The translations under genes were made by a program, and so were the position numbers. This document shows, piece by piece, positions 56,934-64,000 of a stretch of DNA of 64,000 nt; position 1 is the stretch's first letter, and each line of letters opens with the position of its first letter. The stretch comes from Gliomastix tumulicola (taxonomy: Eukaryota; Ascomycota; Sordariomycetes; Hypocreales; Bionectriaceae): assembly GCA_001599755.1 (NCBI GenBank), contig BCHX01000008.1, positions 3,038,001-3,102,000 on the forward strand, written 5' to 3'. The notes beneath the pieces were generated by a model, which was given only the letters and a program-made list of their open reading frames with translations, searched no databases and was not told the origin of the DNA.

Positions 56934-57968
56934 ATGACGGCCATGATGTCGCATCTCCGTCCACTGGCTCGCCGGGCTCTCGCCACAACGGCGGTGCTCA
57001 GCTTCCTCTTCGTCGGCGCGTCCCTCTTCATCACGCTCGCCGCGGGCACTCTCCAGATGGACGGCGGCTATCCCGACGGGCCCGGATACCTGGCCTTCTC
57101 ATCGCTCTCGATCGTGCGCTTCAAGGGTCTCTTCGTCCACCCCAACGACGACAACAACGGCGGCTCAGGCTCAGCGTCGTACCAGATCACCCTCCACTGG
57201 TTCCTGAACGCCTTCGGCTGGGAATGGCCCTGGACGACCTGGGACCACTCCTGCGGCATCGTGAACAGCATCAACGGCGTCGAGCCCGGGCCTGCGCTCA
57301 CGCTTCCGGGCGACCTCATCGAGGCGGCCAGGCGATTGAGGTTTCCCGAGGAAGAGTACTGGTGCTTCAACAGCGACCCCTCTGCGCGTGGCGGGATCTG
57401 CCACAACCAATTCTTTGACGCCTGGTACGAGGCCAAGCCGCCCACAACCTCGTTCAGCACCGTGGTGCCGCTGTTCGGGTTCTACTTCGCCGGCATCGCG
57501 GTGCTTGCCGTGGGTCTCGCTGAGGTGATGATGAGATGGACTCCAGATCTGCTCAAGTGTCAATGCCCCGGCTTCATCAGCAAGCGAGGTCTGTGCCCCT
57601 GCTTGAAGGAGGGCGAGGAGATGACGGCGGCCGTCCGGTACCGCCACCGGGTGTGGAATCTGGTCGTCCTGGCGATGGCGTACGGCTTTTCGTCCTTGGC
57701 CCTGCTGAGGAAGGGACTGCAGGTGAAGGCGTACGTCGATGAGGTCGACGCCAAGGTGGGAGGTATGAATGCGCAGATAGGACATGGATATCTGTGGATG
57801 AGCGTGGCAACGTTCACCGCTGTTTTGGTATCCATCGCGTGCCTGACTGTGAGGGCCAGGATCGAGCCGACGAAGTCGTGGATGGCGGAGCAAGGGATCA
57901 GCGGCGATGCGGTGAGCTTGGATCAGGCAAAGGATGGCCAGAGCGAAGAGGTTGATGCTACACTGTGA
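56934..57968 (+). CDS. Four-helix membrane protein, unknown function
   Basis: A single exon of 344 residues. Membrane segments are at about 18-38, 177-198, 239-258 and 285-306. Between the first two lies a 135-residue loop with Trp-rich HWFLNAFGWEWPWTTWDHSC and Cys107, 144 and 156, consistent with a disulfide-bonded extracellular part. A cytosolic loop has a Cys cluster CQCPGFISKRGLCPC (209-223). The layout resembles the SUR7/PalI-like tetraspan group, but no motif makes that certain. Three adjacent ATG-codons at the start leave the exact start uncertain by a few residues. Confidence 0.6.
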   Translation: MTAMMSHLRPLARRALATTAVLSFLFVGASLFITLAAGTLQMDGGYPDGPGYLAFSSLSIVRFKGLFVHPNDDNNGGSGSASYQITLHWFLNAFGWEWPWTTWDHSCGIVNSINGVEPGPALTLPGDLIEAARRLRFPEEEYWCFNSDPSARGGICHNQFFDAWYEAKPPTTSFSTVVPLFGFYFAGIAVLAVGLAEVMMRWTPDLLKCQCPGFISKRGLCPCLKEGEEMTAAVRYRHRVWNLVVLAMAYGFSSLALLRKGLQVKAYVDEVDAKVGGMNAQIGHGYLWMSVATFTAVLVSIACLTVRARIEPTKSWMAEQGISGDAVSLDQAKDGQSEEVDATL

Positions 57969-58809
57969 CAGGTCCCTTGTTCTTGGAGGTCTGAGGAAAG
58001 ATTAGAGACTGAGTTTGGAAATTAGCGTTGAGACCGCAAGATCTGATAGCATCTGCCACGGCCGATCTGTAGATATAGGCCTACCTACATCGATAAGAAG
58101 TCTCCTATCTATGTGCCAGATTCAAGCTCCGAAAGCGAAGACTCGCAGACTCATCATTTCTTTGGTCTAGACTACTCTCACACCTATCAGGTCCTCGAGC
58201 CCGGGGCAGGTAGTGTTGAGAAGCAGGGGTTTCGGGGCGGCCCTCTGGGCTAATATGTAACGCCATCGAGAAGTCGAAGAGAGCCAATGATAGGAATTGC
58301 GATCTGTAAAATCTCGCTAGAATGAGAGGACCCGGTGAGGTGAGGGGCGCTCGCTGGTGACGTGGAGGACAAATACTTCTAGAAGGACGCATTAAATAGA
58401 TGCTCGATGGTTCCAGCACACGGTCTCGGGACATACTCATGAACCGACCTGAGCGCTCAAAATGAGAAACCCCCTCTTGCCTAATCATCACCTATCGAAG
58501 TCAAAGAGTTTCTAGGTCGGTGTGGCCCGACTCAGCGCTATCACCAGAATAGCCGACGATATTGAGGACATGAGCAAGAGGTCAGACCCGAACCGGACGT
58601 GAGACCAATGCCAGGTCAGAACTCTGAGGTTTGCTAGTCCCAAGTGACCCCAAAGGCGAGCTTCAATTTCGACATCAAGACTGCGTTGTAGATCAGGAGG
58701 AACAGTCATCGAGTCTTTGCTTATACGAATGCTACGACAATGATCACATTAGCGGTTCAATAGCCAACACGATGTGATATAATTAGTCTATCTCGTACTA
58801 CTCCTAAGC
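57969..58809. other. Convergent intergenic region
   Basis: No gene supported in 841 bp; holds the 3' ends of the membrane-protein and iron-transporter genes. Confidence 0.5.
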
Positions 58810-59616
58810 TCAGTCTGTTTTGACCCCTTCTACCAGCCTTATAAAAGCGACCGCAACCGCAGCCGCCAATGCTCCCAGGACCATCATTCTCAGCCCCTGC
58901 CACAGTGACTGTGAGAAAGAAATCCGTGATGAAGACAGTAAACAGCTTTTCCCGAATCCAAATGCAAAAAGAGAAATGAGACAAAGCCCGACGCTCCAGG
59001 CCAGGGCGACCGCGATCGTGGATGCGATGCAGTAAGGGAGAAGCGGGATCAGGCCACCGATGATGTATCCCAGCGATATCGACATGCCCGAAAACCAGGG
59101 CGATGTGGTCGGAGGCTCGTGTGAATCGGCGTCTGCCATATCTCGAGAGCGCACACCGGCGGCTGCACGCTCTAGACCGTGTTGTGATCTGGCAATGGCG
59201 CTCAGTACTTCTGAGATCGTGTCGGGCGTGAGGTTCAATGGCTGCAGGTGACACCGCAGGATGTCTTCTGAGCATTCACTGATCTTTTCCACGCCATCCT
59301 CAGAGGCTGCATCGGACTCATGATCAAGCATTCCCAGCCTCTCCCCCATCTCTCCAGATTCATCCTGACTCATTGATGCTGCTGCTGCACCTTGCTCGGA
59401 CAGACTGGTATCGTCCAGAGCGGACAAGTAGCCGCCAATTCCCATGCTGATGCTTCCCGCACAGAGCTCAGCAAGCCCTGCGTAGATGACGGTCTGCGTG
59501 CGGCCCAGGCTGCTGAGCCCTGCGCACAGGGCGAAGGGTACGGTCAGCCCATCTGAGAAGCCGAGGGTGAAGTCTGAGAGAAATCGGGCGACCGAGCGAG
59601 ATTGTGGTCGTGTCAT
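58810..59616 (-). CDS. CCC1: Vacuolar iron/manganese transporter, CCC1/VIT1 family
   Basis: A single exon of 268 residues. Members move Fe2+ or Mn2+ into the vacuole. Seen: the family start VARFLSDFTLGFSDGLTVPF, LAELCAGSISMGIGGYLSA (helix 2) and the downstream helices ISLGYIIGGLIPLLPYCIA and IVALAWS. Between helices 2 and 3 is a cytosolic, acidic and Ser-rich metal-binding-type domain, here long (about 70 residues before the CHLQPLNL segment) with many Glu/Asp/His. It is near a multicopper oxidase gene, which may link it to metal handling, but no shared regulation is seen. Confidence 0.85.
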   Translation of the reverse strand: MTRPQSRSVARFLSDFTLGFSDGLTVPFALCAGLSSLGRTQTVIYAGLAELCAGSISMGIGGYLSALDDTSLSEQGAAAASMSQDESGEMGERLGMLDHESDAASEDGVEKISECSEDILRCHLQPLNLTPDTISEVLSAIARSQHGLERAAAGVRSRDMADADSHEPPTTSPWFSGMSISLGYIIGGLIPLLPYCIASTIAVALAWSVGLCLISLFAFGFGKSCLLSSSRISFSQSLWQGLRMMVLGALAAAVAVAFIRLVEGVKTD

Positions 59617-60377
59617 TTTGGGGGGAAGTGAATGAGGAGGTTTTGGTGATATTCAAGGTATAGAGAGAGGCTTATGTCCTGCCTGTTTCTTTTTGGTGAA
59701 AGACGTAGCATACGTGTATTGTCCAACATACATGAATTATCTACGCAGAGACCAATGAATCAACCGCGGTAGAAAGCGACCGTCCTGCTGGGCTGCAAAA
59801 GATCCAAACTATTGACTTAACTACAGTGTTCTACTATTACAGGGAGTGCAGGGTCCTCGCGGCAAAAACGGCGCGGCACAAACGGCACGCGGGGAATTAA
59901 CTTGCCTAATGCAGCCCACCGACCAGTGCACAAGTTTAGACGCGCTTTCTTTTAAAGGTCAGGGAATGCTGATCGAAAGACGCTGAGCCATCTGCCCACG
60001 TGGGCTTGACAAATGCGGATCCTCTGATTTGTCCCCTGGAATTTTCACCTTCCCTGAAGACGTCACATAATACCACCTTTGTTCGGGTGTGGCTTGCCGG
60101 CTTGGTGGAGAGTCCGCTGCTGCTCAGGGGATTCGGGTCCGGCATGTTTATTCCGGGGAGAGGAAGATACATACATTATACATGATATCGGGGCCGAGGA
60201 CCCTGAGCGACGGTCTTGGCGGTGCCGTTCAAGCTGAGATTTATGATACTACGGCACAACTTGGGAGGAAAGTTTACCAGCAGTATGGGTGTTAAACACT
60301 CGATTAATCTATGACTTCTATCTGGGCGGAGCCTCTTAACGACACCGCTCGTAAGCTAGACTATGTACATATCCATC
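59617..60377. other. Intergenic: CCC1 promoter and phosphoesterase 3' end
   Basis: About 760 bp; both flanking genes on the minus strand. No gene supported. Confidence 0.45.
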
Positions 60378-61727
60378 TTAAGGCTTCTCGTAGCCCTTGG
60401 GAGCGTGGAGACCATCGGGAAGCTCGATCGTGTCCTCGTAGTACGTCGGCGCATCGCTCCCCTTCCAAGTCTCGACAATAGACGGCAGAATGGTACGCCC
60501 ACTGACGCTGTGGTCAAGCTTGAGGTTGGGGCTGGGGTACCGCGGGCTCCCGCCCTTGGAGTTGAAGTAGCCCGCGTACGACACGTTCCAGTACGAGTCC
60601 TGCAGGTCGTCCTCGCACCGCCACGCGCGCGCCTTGTCGCCCGTCTTGTCGGCGACGACGCCGTAGACGTTGGCGCCGACGTCCCAGCGTCCCAGGGTGT
60701 GCAGGTCCCAGTTGGCCGAGACGGACGAGATCTCGGAGTAGTGGTTGTAGAAGGTGCTGTCCTCGGTGCCGACGAGGGTCTGGGGCACGGCGTCGCCGAG
60801 GAGGATGGCGAAGATGTGGTTCTGCTGGGCATAGGACTCGTTCTCGTCCCAGGTGACGACGACGAGCGTGTTGTCCATGAAGTTGCGGTCCTCGAGGAGC
60901 GGCTCGAGGAAGTCGCGGCACCACTGGCCGGCGACAGTCACAGACGTGTCGTGGCCGTCGGAGGTCATGTTGGGCGTGATGAACATCCACTGCGGCAGCT
61001 TGTTCGCCTTGAGATCCTTGTGGAACATGGAGCGCGAGGTGTCGATCATGGACAGGTTCTTGATCTGCGAGAGGCGCTGCTCCGAGTGCGTGACGCTGTC
61101 GTGCAGGATGGCCGGGTTGTGCTTGCGCACGTAGTCGTTGGCGCCGTTCTTCTGGTTCTTCCAGCCGAAGCCTTCGAAGCCAGAGTAGGGCATGTCCTCC
61201 TGGTAGTGAGCCCAGGAGATGCCGCGGTCCTCCAGGAGGTCGATGACCGTGGAGATGTTGCGGTCCGCACGGTTGAAGTTGTCGTTTTCCATGCCGAAAT
61301 AGTCACCAGCAATGGCGGCCATGTAGTTGGGCTCCGAAGGGTGAGTGACAGCAAAGTAGTTGGTCAAGGTAATACCCTTCTTGGCGAAGAACTGGAAGTT
61401 GGCTGTCATTCATTTGTCAGTATACGTTTTCAATATGAGGGGAAAAAACTGGCCAATCGGCGCAGGATGATACATACGGTCACCAGCGGCCTTGTCGTAG
61501 TTCTCATTCTCGAACCAAATGTACACGACGCGGTCGAAGGCCTTGCCCTTGACCTTGCTCGTAGGGCTGCTGGTCTTGGCCGTAGCGGCGGCAGCAGCAA
61601 CATCCGAGGCAGCAGTGGCAGTGTAAGCAGTCTCCCATTCCACGGTCGAAGTGGTGGTGTGAGGCTTGCACGGTCCGGCAGCAGCGAGGCCGGCCAGAGC
61701 CAGAGTTCCAACAATACGAGGCAACAT
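60378..61727 (-). CDS. Secreted acid phosphatase-like phosphoesterase
   Basis: Two exons, 61727-61478 and 61402-60378, phase 1, give 424 residues. The intron has a GTATGT donor and a CTGAC branch point. Residues 1-18 are a signal peptide (MLPRIVGTLALAGLAAAG). The phosphoesterase family (as in fungal acid phosphatase PhoA) shows YIWFENENYD near residue 70, GITLTNYFAVTHPSEPNYMA, TPNMTSDGHD, and VVTWDENESYAQQNHIFAILLGD. They release phosphate from organic substrates in the cell wall space. Several Asn-X-Ser/Thr sites fit glycosylation. Confidence 0.87.
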
Positions 61728-62442
61728 GGTGATGCGTGGTCAACGGGAAAGATGGGATGCCTTGACTCAGATTAATCAGTGGTCAGCGGACGGGATGGCA
61801 GGGCCGCCAGCAGTAGATATATCCGGCCGGTGTTTGGTACCTTGCAGCTCAGCAGATTGCACCCTTGTCCGTTTCTCGATCTCGATAGGCGACTCGACAT
61901 TAATGGCCGCAACTCGGATTTGGCTGCCGGACTTCCAATCTATTGATTCTTGGGGATTCGACTGTCGTCTTCACGCTGCAAACCACATGGCGACGTCCAT
62001 GGCACGTGCTACAGGAACGACAGATATCCTCACCCAGCAAGGTGCTTATGCCAGTCAGTCCAGGACAACAAGTCTACGGCTAGCACCGCCCAATGAGAAG
62101 ACCCGCAATCATAAGCAGGTTCAGTGCACACAAATCCAACCCTGATCGGTTCAGTCGGCACATCGCTTATGTACCACCAGCCAGATCCGCAATCCATCAT
62201 CTGCTGATATGATCCATACTTACTGCAACTGTCTTAGCGGGCTCGACCAGAAGTTCCGTCGTCCTTCTAGTTTAGTATCGAACTGGGACATTTCTGCCAT
62301 GGGGGTCGCCCGTCTTGTTCCCAATGAGCACGTGGCTGTCGAGTCCAACCACTGGTCGCGCGTCATCCTCGGAGTCTACTCCTTTTTTTTCTCTCCCCCC
62401 TCCATGACCAGTAATGCAACATGTCTCCCAGCCTCTGTGACG
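61728..62442. promoter_or_regulatory. Divergent region, phosphoesterase / multicopper oxidase
   Basis: 715 bp between divergent starts. In-frame ATGs at 62299 and 62404 precede the chosen oxidase start, so part of it could be coding for a longer N-terminus. No other gene is supported. Confidence 0.4.
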
Positions 62443-64000
62443 ATGGAAGAGGGTGACCATCTTGAAGGACAGCCCTTCCTGGAGGCTGAGGAGGCGAAGA
62501 ATGACCGAGGTCGAAGCAAGGAGGGCGATGCCACGATTCGCCAATCGCGATTCGTAGCCATTGCGTCCCATCCTGCTCTCGTGCCCGTCCTTGTATCGTT
62601 CATTCTCACTGTGTTGGTGCTCTGCGGTCTCGGAGTGGCATTCTACCCGAAGTTTGCCGTATCCTCCTCGCCCAGCAGCAATGAGGATAACCATGAGAAG
62701 CCACAGACCAACGTCGTCGAGTATCTCCACGAGACGCCCAGCGTCCCCAAGCTCAGGGACCTGGATGAGTACGTGCTCGACCAGGACTGGGACTTCGACG
62801 CCGGACCGACGACGCGAGAGTATCGCTGGACCATCAGCGATGCGGAATTGGCCCCCGACGGCATCTATCGCCCCATGATGCTGATCAACAATCAGTTCCC
62901 TGGGCCTCTCGTGCGGTGCAATGAAGGGGACCGGCTGGTGGTTCACGTCGAGAACCAGGCCGTGAATGCGACGGCCATTCACTTCCACGGCATGTTCCAG
63001 AACGGCACCAACGCCATGGATGGCACAGTCGGCATCACGCAGTGTGCGATTGCTCCCAATTCGAGCTTCACCTACGACTTCCGCGTCCAGGGACAGTCGG
63101 GAACGTACTGGTATCATGCACATCACAGCGCCCAGGCGTCAGATGGTCTGCTCGGGCCCATGGTCGTCCATTCGAGAGATGACCAAGAGCAGGCCGCTCG
63201 ACTCGGGTACGCGAGTGACAGGATCATCATGGTCCAGGATCACTACCATAACACCACGTCGGAACTGCTCATGGACTACCTCCGACCGGACATGGAGAAC
63301 GACGAACCTGTCCCGGACAACGCCCTGATCAACGGCCGCGGGTTCAGGGAGTGTAATGACTTCTTCCCAGGCTGGCGATGTGACAGCACCACCGATCGGT
63401 CCAAGACGCCTGTCGTCTTCAACCTCGAGGAGGGCAAGCGTCATCGACTGCGCATCATCAATGTCGGCGCCTTCGCTGAGTTCCAGATTCAGTTTGACGA
63501 GCATCCGTTCTACGTCACCGAGGTAGACGGCACGGACGTCCTTCCTGAGCCGTTCCATCGGCTCAATATTCTGCCCGCTCAGCGATACAGCGTTGTTCTC
63601 GAGGCCAATGCATCCACCGACGCTACGGAAACCTTCTGGATGAGAGCGCGGATGGTGACGCACTGTTTCACGACGGAAAACGAGCGTCTGGAGCCTGAAA
63701 TCAGAGCGGTGATTCAGTATGGCAACAACCCTTCCCAAAAGGTTTCGGAGCCATTAAGCAGGGATTGGCCGGAGGCGATCGAGGTCGTCTGCCGAGACCT
63801 GAACACCAGTGCTCTGCAGCCCGTCAAGCCTATTACTCCTCCGCCTACGGATGCATACATCAACTTGCGTGCAAATTTCATGATTCGAGACTGGGCTCTC
63901 GCGCGTGGGTACTTCAACGACTCGACGTGGCATCCCAATATGACACACCCGTCTCTTCACCGCTTTCTTGAATCGAACTCGACCGCAACATCTCTTGACG
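62443..64000 (+). CDS. Multicopper oxidase, N-terminally membrane-anchored, partial
   Basis: Open without stop to the window edge (519 codons visible). A short acidic cytosolic N-terminus (1-36) is followed by one membrane helix at about 44-67 (PALVPVLVSFILTVLVLCGL), giving a type II topology rather than the C-terminal anchor of Fet3. Copper ligands: His180/His182 in AIHFHGMF and His225/His227 in TYWYHAHHSAQ. A domain-2 plastocyanin-like region follows with LINGRG and KRHRLRIINVGAF. The third domain with the type-1 site lies beyond the window. It may be a ferroxidase or a laccase-like oxidase; the anchor suggests the plasma membrane or an internal membrane. Alternative starts at 62299 and 62404 are in frame. 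Confidence 0.85.
   Translation, partial: MEEGDHLEGQPFLEAEEAKNDRGRSKEGDATIRQSRFVAIASHPALVPVLVSFILTVLVLCGLGVAFYPKFAVSSSPSSNEDNHEKPQTNVVEYLHETPSVPKLRDLDEYVLDQDWDFDAGPTTREYRWTISDAELAPDGIYRPMMLINNQFPGPLVRCNEGDRLVVHVENQAVNATAIHFHGMFQNGTNAMDGTVGITQCAIAPNSSFTYDFRVQGQSGTYWYHAHHSAQASDGLLGPMVVHSRDDQEQAARLGYASDRIIMVQDHYHNTTSELLMDYLRPDMENDEPVPDNALINGRGFRECNDFFPGWRCDSTTDRSKTPVVFNLEEGKRHRLRIINVGAFAEFQIQFDEHPFYVTEVDGTDVLPEPFHRLNILPAQRYSVVLEANASTDATETFWMRARMVTHCFTTENERLEPEIRAVIQYGNNPSQKVSEPLSRDWPEAIEVVCRDLNTSALQPVKPITPPPTDAYINLRANFMIRDWALARGYFNDSTWHPNMTHPSLHRFLESNSTATSLD

Noticed and set aside
62299..62442. Longer N-terminus for the multicopper oxidase from ATG 62299
   Set aside because: In frame, but the extra residues include a poly-Phe/Pro run coded by a pyrimidine tract, more like a leader; kept only as an alternative.

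Overview
The window is nuclear DNA from a filamentous ascomycete (Pezizomycotina, most likely a Sordariomycete). The signs are intron-poor genes with short GT...CTRAC...AG introns, three HET-domain (heterokaryon-incompatibility type) genes, a HET-like/ankyrin protein, and plant-cell-wall enzymes (GH43 with CBM6, two pectin lyases, a GH3 relic). I cannot name the species. No rRNA, tRNA, CRISPR array or intact transposon was seen. All gene models were made by hand from open frames joined at splice sites whose phases agree.

Layout. 0.7-21.2 kb is a housekeeping block: sterol O-acyltransferase (ARE), HSP90 with a leader intron and a candidate heat-shock element, a mitochondrial-type flavin-reductase-like protein, mitochondrial ribosomal protein bL31m, retromer VPS5, TFIID subunit TAF5 (with two candidate first exons), Mediator MED11, a small membrane protein, YTP1-like, and ribosome biogenesis factor ALB1. 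21.4-47.1 kb is an accessory block: a head-to-head pair of HET genes; two FAD monooxygenases plus an MFS transporter that look like a small aromatic-compound module; a secreted GH43/CBM6 arabinanase/xylosidase-like enzyme followed by a broken piece of a GH3 beta-glucosidase; a 1034-residue ankyrin-type protein; a third, 962-residue HET protein; and two convergent pectin lyases. 48.2-55.1 kb carries a soluble phosphatidylserine-decarboxylase-family enzyme and a 1401-residue AAA ATPase of an uncharacterised fungal family. 56.9-64 kb holds a four-helix membrane protein, a CCC1/VIT1-type vacuolar iron transporter, a secreted acid-phosphatase-like phosphoesterase, and the 5' part of an N-terminally membrane-anchored multicopper oxidase that runs off the window.

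How it works together. The accessory block mixes self/non-self recognition genes with genes for attacking plant polysaccharides and aromatic compounds, as expected of a plant-associated or litter fungus. The most unusual points are the clustering of three HET genes with one ankyrin/STAND-like protein, the compact monooxygenase-transporter module, the GH3 relic next to GH43, mutually exclusive TAF5 first exons, a CCAAT-bearing hairpin upstream of GH43, and the GGSD-type decarboxylase. Nothing proves a wholly new system; the allorecognition-like island is the best candidate.
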